64,000 nucleotides of DNA from Sandaracinaceae bacterium (GTDB lineage Bacteria; Myxococcota_A; Polyangia; Polyangiales; Houyiibacteriaceae), in the NCBI GenBank assembly GCA_016706685.1, contig JADJJE010000001.1:496001-560000 (forward strand), in the 5' to 3' direction. Every line of letters starts with the position of its first letter. The stretch's first letter is position 1. The notes beneath the pieces were generated by a model, which had not been told where the DNA came from, searched no databases, and was given only the letters and a program-made list of their open reading frames with translations. Of the stretch, positions 33,811 through 41,906 are shown piece by piece. The position numbers and the translations under genes are program-made.

Positions 33811-34697
33811 CCCCGCGGCTCGTGCCGGCGGCGCTCGTGCCGGGCGACCACGTGGCCTTGGTGGCCCCCAGCGGGCCGTTCGACCGTGATGCCTTCGAGC
33901 GCGGCGTGGAGCTGCTGAGCTCGCGCGGCTACGTGTGCCACTACGACGAGGCCATCTTCGCGCGGGACGGCTACCTGGCTGGCGACGACGTGCGCCGAGA
34001 GCGCGAGCTGCTGCGCGCCCTGGCGGACCCCGCCATCAAGGTTCTCATCGCGGCGCGGGGGGGCTTCGGAGCCACGCGGCTGCTGCCCCGCCTCAGCGTG
34101 TCGGCCGTGCGCGCAGCGGGCAAGGGGCTGGTGGGCTTCAGCGACATCACCGCACTCCACGCACTCTGGGCGCGCGCGGGGGTGGCGTCGCTGCACGCCG
34201 CGATGGTGGCCAAGGTGGGTGACCTGGACGACGCACTGCAGCTGCGCTGGCTGCACGCGCTCGAAGGCGCGCCCTCGCCGGCGCTCACGGACCTCACCAC
34301 CGTAGTTCCGGGCCGGGTGGTGGGCCCGCTCGTGGGCGGCAACCTGGCGGTGCTGGCGGCGCTGGTGGGGACTCCGTTCGCGCCTCCGCTCGATGGTTCG
34401 GTGCTCTTCCTCGAGGACATCGGCGAGCGCCCGTATCGCATCGACCGGATGCTCACCACGCTCACGCACGCCGGCTGGTTCGAGCAGGTGCGCGGGGTGG
34501 CCTTCGGCGCCTTCACGGACTGCGCACCCGGCGTCGACGGCGTCAGTGGGCGCGATGTCCTGGTGAGGCACGCGGAAGCGCTCGGGCTGCCTTGCGTGCT
34601 GGACGTTCCCGCTGGCCATGTGGACGACAACCGCGAGCTGCCGCTGGGGCGCACCGTGACACTGGACGCCACCGCCAGGATTCTGCACTTCGAGTAG
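33807..34697 (+). CDS. ldcA: L,D-carboxypeptidase (S66 family)
   Basis: 296 residues from the ATG at 33807, which overlaps the upstream stop. The family removes the terminal D-Ala from cytoplasmic murein tetrapeptides during recycling. The nucleophile Ser is in GLVGFSDITALHALW, the Glu in VLFLEDIGERPYRIDRML, and the His in VPAGHVDDNRELPLG, matching the Ser-Glu-His triad of S66. There is no signal peptide. Translational coupling to the Lnt-like protein suggests linked use in envelope maintenance. Confidence 0.9.
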   Translation: MTPRLVPAALVPGDHVALVAPSGPFDRDAFERGVELLSSRGYVCHYDEAIFARDGYLAGDDVRRERELLRALADPAIKVLIAARGGFGATRLLPRLSVSAVRAAGKGLVGFSDITALHALWARAGVASLHAAMVAKVGDLDDALQLRWLHALEGAPSPALTDLTTVVPGRVVGPLVGGNLAVLAALVGTPFAPPLDGSVLFLEDIGERPYRIDRMLTTLTHAGWFEQVRGVAFGAFTDCAPGVDGVSGRDVLVRHAEALGLPCVLDVPAGHVDDNRELPLGRTVTLDATARILHFE

Positions 34698-34703
34698 CTA
34701 GGC

Positions 34704-34733
34704 GGGCTTCGCACCCACAGCGCCGCGAAGCCC
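34704..34733 (+). terminator. candidate terminator hairpin after the L,D-carboxypeptidase gene
   Basis: Perfect 9-bp arms GGGCTTCGC and GCGAAGCCC with a 12-nt loop, 7 bp after the stop. No U-run follows, so it may be Rho-assisted or an mRNA stability element. Confidence 0.45.
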
Positions 34734-34780
34734 CTGTACTTGCCAGGTGATTCGCTTACGATGGGGCGAGGCAACGACCG

Positions 34781-35479
34781 GTGCAGCTACTCGCGAGCGG
34801 AAAGACCCACGCAGGTCGACGAACCTCCAACGAGGACTGTTTCGGAATCGAGCTCGACCTGGGTCTCTTCGTGGTGGCCGACGGGATGGGCAGCGCGGGA
34901 GAGGCGGCGAGCCGGCTGGCCGTGGACACCATCTGCGCGCACTTCCGGCTGGCCGGGCTCGGCGACCCGCTGATCGAGTTCGACGCGGCCATCGCCAACG
35001 CTGCGCAGCGCATCGACCGTGACGAGCGCAGCCAGAACATGGCGGCCACGCTGGCCGCGCTCTCGCTGTTCAACCAGGGCGCCACGGTCGCGCACGTGGG
35101 CGACAGCCGTGTCTATCGCCTGCGCCACCGGCGCATCGAGCGCCTCACGCGAGACCACTCCGTGGTGAGCGACATGGAGTTCGCCCTGGGCCACCCCATT
35201 TTGCAGCGCTCGTCGCACCCCATGGGGACGGTGGTCACGCGCGCGCTCGGCGGAGGCGGGGATGCACGCCCCGACGTACGCTTCCTGGACGTGGCGCCGA
35301 AGGACCGCTTCCTGCTCTGCAGCGACGGGCTCACGGACTCCATCGTGGAGTCCGAGCTGCGTCCGCTGCTGGCCCGGGGAACGCCCGACGAGGCCAGCGA
35401 CTACTTGATGGAGCAGGCCATCCGCAACGGCGCACGTGACAACGTGACGGTCATCGTCGTGGACGTGTTGCGCCTCTGA
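34781..35479 (+). CDS. PP2C-type Ser/Thr protein phosphatase
   Basis: 232 residues from a GTG at 34781. Metal- and phosphate-binding motifs are complete: RTSNEDCFG, VVADGMGSAGE, VAHVGDSRVYRL, LLCSDGLTDSI and GARDNVTVIVVD. It is a soluble, stand-alone phosphatase of the PPM family, with metal-dependent dephosphorylation of Ser/Thr. It may counter Hanks-type kinases such as the one at 45512, though no direct link is seen. It is convergent with the VWA lipoprotein gene. Confidence 0.93.
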   Translation: MQLLASGKTHAGRRTSNEDCFGIELDLGLFVVADGMGSAGEAASRLAVDTICAHFRLAGLGDPLIEFDAAIANAAQRIDRDERSQNMAATLAALSLFNQGATVAHVGDSRVYRLRHRRIERLTRDHSVVSDMEFALGHPILQRSSHPMGTVVTRALGGGGDARPDVRFLDVAPKDRFLLCSDGLTDSIVESELRPLLARGTPDEASDYLMEQAIRNGARDNVTVIVVDVLRL

Positions 35480-35500
35480 GCCGCGCCGCGGGACGCTCGC

Positions 35501-37057
35501 TCAGTTGGGGATCAGCTCGTGCATGCCGGCGCCGCGCAGGTCTTCGGTGACGAGCCGAGTCAGCTGGTCGTTCCAATACTCCACGGCCACGCGGTCGGTG
35601 TCGGCCTCCATGTGCGGGTTGCCCACGCCGCTCTCGTCGGTGAGGTACGTGTAGGGCGCGCCCGTCACGGTGGCCATCGCGCGGAAGAGGAACTCCACCT
35701 CGCGGTCGGCGCCGCTGGCCGCCACGGGCAGGAGCCGGATGCCGCGGCGTGACGCGTCGCGCATGGCCTGCACGTAGGTGTACGACGACTGGTAGTGCTG
35801 TGGGGGTGCGTCGGCGATCACGACCATGACGCGCACGGCGTCCCCGTCGCTCCACGACTGCCGCGCGAAGGCAGCTGCGAGGCCCGCGTTCAGGTCCTCG
35901 GGGTAGTCGCCGCCACCGTCGGCTCGGATGGACAGCATGGTGCGCGCGAAGCCCTGGATATCCGACGTGAAGCGGATCTCCTGGAGCGGCTCGCGGTCGC
36001 CGCGGTCGCGATAGAACGTGGCGCCCACGCGGATGGCCACCTCGGGCGACGCGGCGTGGATGCGACCGACGATGTCCGCCACCTCGGCGTTCACGTAGCG
36101 CAGCTCGTCTTCCATGCTGCCCGTCACGTCGATGAGGAAGGCGAGGTCCAGGCGCTGCGGCGCCGTGGCGGTGACGCCCTGCATGCGGAAAACGACGTCT
36201 TGCCCGTCACCGGCCATGGGGATGCGCGCGGCCACCTGCGCGCGGACTCCGCCCGCCGTGACCGTGGCCTGGACGTCCGAGCCCACGTCACCGAGCACGC
36301 CCGGGAAGTAGTCCCAGTAGCCGTCGGCCATGGTGGTGCCTTCCACCTGACCGCCCTGCCCGCCCAGCGACACGTTGGCGCCACGGAAGGGGCGACCCTG
36401 CGCGTCCACCACGCGGAAGCGGACGCGCCGCGAGACGTCGAAGCCGGCGCGCTGCGCCTCGAACGGACGACGGTTCACGTACTCGAGGTAGTTCCCGCGG
36501 CGGTCGGTGTCGCCCACGGTGGCGGCGGTCAGCACGCGCGACTGCGGGGCCACCTGCTGCTGTGGAGTGGGCATGGGGTCCGGGATGGCGATCTCCGACT
36601 CCTCGATCGTCACGGTGACGGTCACGTCCATGGGGGCAGAACGCATGCTCGAGGGGGAAGGCGCCTCGGCGGCGTATGCCTCCGAGCTGGGGCGACGGGC
36701 GCCCGCGGTGTCGGGAGCGGCGGCGCGTGCCGGGACGCCGCCCGTGCCCCCCTCGTGGCGAGCGGGCGTCGATGGGGCCGGAGACGACTCGCGCGCGACG
36801 CCGTCGAGCTCGCCCCCGCCGGCGTATCCTCCCACGCTGTCGTCGGAGGGGGCGTAGTACCCTTCGCTCCCGCCGCGGGGGCTGCTGCTGCCCGTGCTCT
36901 CCGCAGACACCAGGGCCACTTCGCTCGTGGACGACTCGGTGGAAGCGCCGGTGCGGGGCGTGTGAGCCGTGGAGCCGCTGCAGCCGGCGAGCGCGAGCAC
37001 CAGGGCGAGACGCTGGGGCAGGCGCCGCGTGGCGCCGGTGAGACGTGAGCTGAACAT
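35501..37057 (-). CDS. VWA-domain lipoprotein
   Basis: 518 residues. The signal peptide with lipobox (LVLALAGC) predicts lipid anchoring. A long Ser/Gly/Pro-rich disordered region (about 30-180) is followed by a beta-sandwich carboxypeptidase-regulatory-like domain (VRFRVVDAQGRPFRGANVSL) and a von Willebrand A domain (about 300-500) with the metal site DVTGSMEDE. The C-terminal part contains no further anchor. It probably binds a protein or polysaccharide at the cell surface. It is divergent from the ECF sigma gene. Confidence 0.85.
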   Translation of the reverse strand: MFSSRLTGATRRLPQRLALVLALAGCSGSTAHTPRTGASTESSTSEVALVSAESTGSSSPRGGSEGYYAPSDDSVGGYAGGGELDGVARESSPAPSTPARHEGGTGGVPARAAAPDTAGARRPSSEAYAAEAPSPSSMRSAPMDVTVTVTIEESEIAIPDPMPTPQQQVAPQSRVLTAATVGDTDRRGNYLEYVNRRPFEAQRAGFDVSRRVRFRVVDAQGRPFRGANVSLGGQGGQVEGTTMADGYWDYFPGVLGDVGSDVQATVTAGGVRAQVAARIPMAGDGQDVVFRMQGVTATAPQRLDLAFLIDVTGSMEDELRYVNAEVADIVGRIHAASPEVAIRVGATFYRDRGDREPLQEIRFTSDIQGFARTMLSIRADGGGDYPEDLNAGLAAAFARQSWSDGDAVRVMVVIADAPPQHYQSSYTYVQAMRDASRRGIRLLPVAASGADREVEFLFRAMATVTGAPYTYLTDESGVGNPHMEADTDRVAVEYWNDQLTRLVTEDLRGAGMHELIPN

Positions 37058-37422
37058 GGAGGACTCCTTGGTGGCGTACCAGTCGCCGGGTGAGCGTGGG
37101 ACCCGCTCGTGCCTCGACGGCTTGGGTGATTCGCCTGTTCAACGCCGCCTCGCGCCCCGGCCTTACACTCTCTTTGTCCGTTCGTTCGTTGTGGCGCTCT
37201 CGCCCCAGGGTGTAAGCCACCCGGGTGGAGACACGTTCCTCCACGGTGACCGACGGCCAGCTCGCCATGTCCCTTCCCGCGCCCCTCGGGACCACACCCT
37301 GGTCACCGGGAACGCGCCTGCGAGCGGGGCTGTCCGCCGTGCTGGAAAGTGCGGCGCGCTTGCCGTACAAGGCGGGAGTACGTGGCGCTGCCCTCCCCGG
37401 GCGGCCCGTGCGCGAGGCATGG
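37058..37422. other. divergent intergenic region upstream of the sigma-factor operon
   Basis: 365 bp if the sigma gene starts at 37423. An open frame from 37225 covers the last 200 bp, so part may be coding. Within it are the arms CTTACAC (37162-37168) and GTGTAAG (37210-37216), 41 bp apart, and a TCGT-type short repeat (about 37178-37191). A promoter for each side probably lies here, but no clear -35/-10 pair is identified. Confidence 0.4.
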
Positions 37423-38070
37423 GTGGCCAACACGGAAGCGGCGGATCGAATCGCTTGGGAGCGCACACTGCTTCGCCGCATCCGTGCCGGCGAGCGGGCC
37501 GCGTTCGCCGAGCTGTACCGCGCCTACGCCCCCGTGCTCTACCGGCGGGTGCTGCTGCCCAAACTAGGCGCGCCGGGCGCCGCGGAAGACGCGCTGGCCG
37601 AGACCTTCCGCACGGCCTTCGTGAAGCTCGACAGCTACGAGGATCAGGGGGTGAGCATCTACCACTGGCTTTCGCGCATCGCGTCCAACAAGGCCATCGA
37701 CATGCACCGGGCGCGCGCCCGGACGGACCGCGCCCTGACGCAGCTGGAGGGGCTCCTGGCGCCGCTCGAGCAGCCCGGCGCGCGAGATCCCTTCGGCGAG
37801 CTCAGCGCACGCCGCGACCAGGCCGCGCTCGAGGCGCGCATCACGGAGGCGCTGTCCGCGCTGAACCCGCGCTATCGCCGCGCCATCGAGCTGCGCTTCC
37901 TGGAGGAGCGCGAGCGGCCGGCGTGCGCCGAAGCGCTGGAGGTGAAGTTGGGCACCTTCGATGTGCTGCTGCTGCGGGCGCTGCGCGCGTTTCGACGCGC
38001 GTGGGACGAGCGCGAGGCGTCGGGCGCGAGCGCGCGGCGTGTGCCAGAGAGCGAGGCTCAGGATGACTGA
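37423..38070 (+). CDS. ECF-type RNA polymerase sigma factor
   Basis: 215 residues if it starts at the GTG at 37423, which has GAGG 5 bp upstream; the frame is open to 37225 and an ATG at 37267 is possible, so up to 66 more residues could exist. Region 2 is AFAELYRAYAPVLYRRVLLP to IASNKAIDMHRARAR, and region 4 is LNPRYRRAIELRFLEERERP to LLLRALRAFRRAWDE. The region 4 helix-turn-helix (CAEALEVKLGTFDVLLLRAL) is atypical in sequence. It overlaps the next gene by 8 bp and probably controls its own operon. Confidence 0.85.
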   Translation: MANTEAADRIAWERTLLRRIRAGERAAFAELYRAYAPVLYRRVLLPKLGAPGAAEDALAETFRTAFVKLDSYEDQGVSIYHWLSRIASNKAIDMHRARARTDRALTQLEGLLAPLEQPGARDPFGELSARRDQAALEARITEALSALNPRYRRAIELRFLEERERPACAEALEVKLGTFDVLLLRALRAFRRAWDEREASGASARRVPESEAQDD

Positions 38071-38629
38071 CGAGCACCGCGAGCCCAGCGTGGACGACCT
38101 GCCGAGCGAGGAAGAGCTGGCGGAGGCGGCGGCGCTGGCACGCGCCCTCGAGCGCGAAACGCTGGACGAGGCCCAGCTCGACGCGCTGCTGCCCGCGCTC
38201 GAAGCGGGACACCTCCTCAAGATGACGCGGGCCCCCGAGCTGAGCGAGGCCCGCCTGTCGGCGCTGTATGCCGAGCTCGAGGCGTCGCTGCCCGCTACCA
38301 ACCCCACGGTCGTTCGTGAGACCGGAAGCACCGGAGCGTTCATGGGGTGGCGTGCCCTGCGTGCGTGGCTGCTGGTCGCCACGAGCGCCAGCCTGGCCGC
38401 CGCCGTGGGCCTGTGGTTCTTCTCCCGCGACGCCGCCGCGCCGAACACGGAGGCGTCGCTACCCCCGCCTTCCCTCGCCGTGCTCGAGGCGCAGCTCGGC
38501 GCAGTCCAGCGCACGGAGGGAGAGAGCACGGACACCACGGCCAACGCGGGGGCGCAGCCGTTGGCGCAGGCCATGCGGCCATACCGCGAGGAGCTCCTGG
38601 CCCAGCTCGCCACGGAGTACGCGCCATGA
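38063..38629 (+). CDS. anti-sigma-like single-pass membrane protein
   Basis: 188 residues: an acidic helical N-terminal cytosolic part (EEELAEAAALARALERETLD), one membrane helix (LLVATSASLAAAVGLWFF) and a periplasmic tail. This layout, and the 8-bp overlap with the sigma gene, suggest an anti-sigma factor. A zinc-binding HxxxCxxC motif is absent, so it is not a ZAS-type anti-sigma; the role is inferred from position. It overlaps the next lipoprotein gene by 4 bp. Confidence 0.7.
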   Translation: MTDEHREPSVDDLPSEEELAEAAALARALERETLDEAQLDALLPALEAGHLLKMTRAPELSEARLSALYAELEASLPATNPTVVRETGSTGAFMGWRALRAWLLVATSASLAAAVGLWFFSRDAAAPNTEASLPPPSLAVLEAQLGAVQRTEGESTDTTANAGAQPLAQAMRPYREELLAQLATEYAP

Positions 38630-39126
38630 GCCGCTGCCTGTGGAACGCCCTCCTGGTGTCGGCGCTGGTGCTCTCGGCGCACGGGTGCGACGAGCCCGCA
38701 ACGAGCCCGAGCGAGAGTGCATCGGCCTGGGTCGGCGCCCTGCGAGAGGCACACCAGCGCGCGGACGCTGCGGAGCAGCGCGGAGACGTGGCCGCTGCGG
38801 CGGCCGCGCTCTCGCCGCTGGCCAGCGCCCCCGCACCGGACGCGGTGGCCGCGACCCACGCGCGGGCGGCGCGTCAAGACCTGTACTTCCGCCTGGCCAC
38901 CCTCGCGGCGGGGCAGGACGACCACGAAGCCGCACGCGCGGCCGCGAACTCGGGCCTGGCTCTGGGCCACGGCGATGACGTGCTGACGGCCAACCTGCTG
39001 ATCGCGCGCGGCGAAGCCCAGGAAGCGCTCGGTGAGCGTGAGGGGGCGAGCGCCGACTACCTCGCCGCGCTGCGCATCAACGAGGTGCTGCTGGATGCCG
39101 TGCTCGCCGGGGAGGAACCACGATGA
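38626..39126 (+). CDS. TPR-like lipoprotein of the sigma operon
   Basis: 166 residues with a signal peptide and lipobox (VLSAHGC). The mature part is helical and Ala-rich with tetratricopeptide-like spacing (ARAAANSGLALGHGDDVLTA). It is joined by ATGA overlaps to both neighbours, so it belongs to the sigma/anti-sigma transcript. It may sense or scaffold in the envelope; function unknown. Confidence 0.7.
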   Translation: MSRCLWNALLVSALVLSAHGCDEPATSPSESASAWVGALREAHQRADAAEQRGDVAAAAAALSPLASAPAPDAVAATHARAARQDLYFRLATLAAGQDDHEAARAAANSGLALGHGDDVLTANLLIARGEAQEALGEREGASADYLAALRINEVLLDAVLAGEEPR

Positions 39127-39665
39127 CCCTGCGCCAGACGCTGCGCTTTTCGGTCGGCGCGCTGGCCCTCACGCTCGCGTGCGGGCCGGGTTGCGCCGGG
39201 TCCGCGCAGGGCGGCGCGGGGTCGACCTCTCCGGAGACCGCGGAAGCCGCCCCTGCCGACCTCTCCATCGACTTGGCCATCGAGTGCCGCGCGGAGGCCA
39301 CCACCGGCGGTGAGGAGGTGCTGCTCGAGAGCAGCGGCGTGCCCGTCTCGGAGGCCGAGCTCGACGTCCAGGCGGCCCCACCGCCGAGCCGGGCGCCGGA
39401 GGGCGGCGCCGCGCCCACCACCGCCGCAAGCTCGCCCGGGGACGTGGTGGGCGACCTCTACACGACCCAAAGCGCCGGACTGGGCGCGCTCGGGTGTGCG
39501 CTGGACGCTTCCGACTGTGCGAGCGCGGCTCAGCTCGGAGACGAGATCTGTCGGCTCGCCGAGCGGGTGTGCGGACTCGCCCCGGATGACGCCCGCTGCG
39601 ACGAAGCCCGCAGCCGCTGCGCCCGGGCGCGTGCTCGGGTCAACACGAGCTGCGGCCCACGCTAG
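39123..39665 (+). CDS. Cys-containing lipoprotein, last gene of the sigma operon
   Basis: 180 residues with a signal peptide; two candidate lipobox cysteines exist (LTLAC and GPGC). A Pro/Ala-rich linker separates a beta-type N-terminal part from a helical C-terminal part with eight cysteines (GALGCALDASDCASAAQLGD, ICRLAERVCGLAPDDARCDE). It overlaps the previous gene by 4 bp. Function unknown; co-transcription suggests an envelope-stress or surface role. Confidence 0.68.
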   Translation: MTLRQTLRFSVGALALTLACGPGCAGSAQGGAGSTSPETAEAAPADLSIDLAIECRAEATTGGEEVLLESSGVPVSEAELDVQAAPPPSRAPEGGAAPTTAASSPGDVVGDLYTTQSAGLGALGCALDASDCASAAQLGDEICRLAERVCGLAPDDARCDEARSRCARARARVNTSCGPR

Positions 39666-39677
39666 AAGCGTCGTCGT

Positions 39678-41879
39678 CTAGGCGGAGAGTTCCTCCACGC
39701 CTGCGGCCCGCGCCACGTCCAGCACCTCGCGCACCTTCGAGGCCAGCGCGTACGCGTCCACGGGCTTGCGCAGCGTCGCGGCGAAGTCGCCGGACTCGGC
39801 CGCCTCTTCGTCGTGGCCCGACATCAGGATCGCGGGGAAGACATAGCTCTGTGCGCGCAGCTCCGCGAGCAGCTCTCGCCCACCCATGTGCGGCATCACG
39901 GCGTCGGTCTCCAAGAGGTCGATGGGCTCGCGCTGAACCACCTTGAGCGCCGCCTCGGCCGACCAGGCGAGCTCCACACGGTACCCGCAGAACTCGAGGA
40001 TGGCCTTCGACGCCAAGAGAGGGCCGTCGCGGTCGTCGACCACCAGCACCGTCTCGTGTCCGACAGGCAGCGCACGTGTGGCGAGTTCCACGGGCACCAC
40101 GCTCTCGGCGGTGGGCACGGCTGGGATCCACAGCTCCACGAGCGTGCCCTCCCCGGGGGTAGACTCGAGGTGCACGAAGCCACCGTGCTCGCGCACCGCC
40201 ACGTGCACCATGGTGAGCCCGAGCCCCGTGCCCTCCTCCGGTGAGCGCGTGGTGAAGAACGGCTCGAAGACGCGCGCCTGGTGCTCGAGCGGGATGCCGC
40301 AGCCGTCATCGCTGACGGACAGCACCAGGTACTCCCCGTCGCGGCCGCCACGCCCTTCGCTATCCATGGCCAGGCGCGCCCGGATGGCGATCTCTCCCGC
40401 CGCCGTGGTGGCGTGCTGCGCGTTGAGCGCCAGGTTGAGCAGTGCCTGCTCGAGCAGCCCGACATCACCCATGAGGTAGCCCGTGCCGATGTCCGGCACT
40501 TCCACCGTGACCTTGCGCTCGCCGGAGGTGCCGCGCTCCACCAGCACCGCCACCCGTCGCACCAGATCCGCAGGGCGGAAGGGAGCCAGCTCACCGCTGG
40601 GCGCCCGCGTCAGGACGCGCAGGCGCTTCGATAGGTCTGCCGCGCGCAGCATGCTCTGCTCCATGAGGTCCACGTACGACAGCGCGCGCTCATTCAGTTC
40701 CGGCATGCGGCGCAACAGACCTACGCCACCCAGCATCCCGCTCAGCAGGTTGTTGAAGTCGTGCGCGATGCCTCCTGCCAACGTGCCGAGAGCCTGCAGC
40801 TTCTGCGCCTGCATCAGGTCCCGTTCCTGAGCGCGACCCTTCTCGCGCAGCGCGCGCTCGTGGGCACGGTTGCCCAGCGTGCGGGTGGCCAGCGACGCGA
40901 CCAGCAGCACTCCGCTCCACAGGAACACAGGGGCCAGGGCGGGGCTCCATTGGTCGCGCTGCGTGTACGTCACCGCAACGACCATGCCCAACATGCCGGA
41001 CGGCACGAGCGCATCCCAGAACGCACCCTCGCGGGGACGTGGCAGGGCGACCTCGGCCTGCAGCGCGTCCTCGAGGTACGCCCCCGCGATGACGAGGGCG
41101 AAGCCCAGCACCCAGAAGACGTCGAGGTCGTGACCCGCTTCGTAGCTGTTGGTCAGCAGGGAGTGCGCGTAGAGGGTGGTGACGAACGTGAGCACGGCCA
41201 TCGCCGCGATGAGCCAGCCGAGCACGCCGCGGTTCTCGCCCCACTCGCGCTGCCAGTAGGACACCAGGGCGAACGACAGCGCCGAGAAGTGGAGCACGGG
41301 ATAGCCCAGCGCACACGCCACGTAGAGCGCGGAGGCATGGCCACGCGCCGGCACGTAGTAGAGCACCGCCGTGATCATGACCATGGCGGCCAGCGTCACC
41401 CCATAGTCACCCACCAGCTTGAGACCGAGAGGCGCATCGCGCTCCCCACGCCCGTACTCGTAGAAGCCCAGCAGGAAGGGCGGGACGAGGCCGAGGAAGC
41501 CCAGCTCGCTGACCGCTGGAAAGGGCGTGAACTCGCCGACCACGAGCTCGAGGTAGTTCCACACCAGCATCCCGAGGAACCACGAGGCGCAGCCAGCCCC
41601 GAAGAACGCGAAGGCGCGCGCGCGGTGGCGCTGATGGGAGCGTCGCGCCGTGTGGAAGCACTTGGCCGCTGACAGGAAGCTGATCAGCGTCCAGCCTATG
41701 TTCGCCCACCAGTGCACGAACGTCTGGTGGTCTCGGAGCCCGATGTCGCCAACGCCGTAGGCCACGGTGATGAGCGCTAGCGCGGCGAGCACCCGCAGCG
41801 GGACGCGCGCTCTCTGCACGTTGGACTGGAGATCGAGTTCCACCTGTCTGTCAGGATGCGCGGCCCTGCCCCCCGCCAC
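39678..41879 (-). CDS. membrane hybrid histidine kinase
   Basis: 733 residues from a GTG at 41879. The N-terminal 330 residues hold about nine membrane helices (for example ALALITVAYGVGDIGL, VMITAVLYYVPARG). A linker coil leads to the HisKA dimerisation motif LAGGIAHDFNNLLSGM, the ATPase domain (N-box NLALNAQHATT, G1 DDGCGIPL, G2 GTGLGLTMVH) and a C-terminal receiver (VLVVDDRDGPLL, acceptor Asp in LLETDAVMPHMGG, Lys in LRKPVD). It begins 28 bp after the degenerate NtrC-like gene, so the two form an operon and may be one signalling unit. The sensed signal is unknown. Confidence 0.92.
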   Translation of the reverse strand: MAGGRAAHPDRQVELDLQSNVQRARVPLRVLAALALITVAYGVGDIGLRDHQTFVHWWANIGWTLISFLSAAKCFHTARRSHQRHRARAFAFFGAGCASWFLGMLVWNYLELVVGEFTPFPAVSELGFLGLVPPFLLGFYEYGRGERDAPLGLKLVGDYGVTLAAMVMITAVLYYVPARGHASALYVACALGYPVLHFSALSFALVSYWQREWGENRGVLGWLIAAMAVLTFVTTLYAHSLLTNSYEAGHDLDVFWVLGFALVIAGAYLEDALQAEVALPRPREGAFWDALVPSGMLGMVVAVTYTQRDQWSPALAPVFLWSGVLLVASLATRTLGNRAHERALREKGRAQERDLMQAQKLQALGTLAGGIAHDFNNLLSGMLGGVGLLRRMPELNERALSYVDLMEQSMLRAADLSKRLRVLTRAPSGELAPFRPADLVRRVAVLVERGTSGERKVTVEVPDIGTGYLMGDVGLLEQALLNLALNAQHATTAAGEIAIRARLAMDSEGRGGRDGEYLVLSVSDDGCGIPLEHQARVFEPFFTTRSPEEGTGLGLTMVHVAVREHGGFVHLESTPGEGTLVELWIPAVPTAESVVPVELATRALPVGHETVLVVDDRDGPLLASKAILEFCGYRVELAWSAEAALKVVQREPIDLLETDAVMPHMGGRELLAELRAQSYVFPAILMSGHDEEAAESGDFAATLRKPVDAYALASKVREVLDVARAAGVEELSA

Positions 41880-41906
41880 AAGAGCGGGAGTTCGCGCCGT
41901 GACAGG

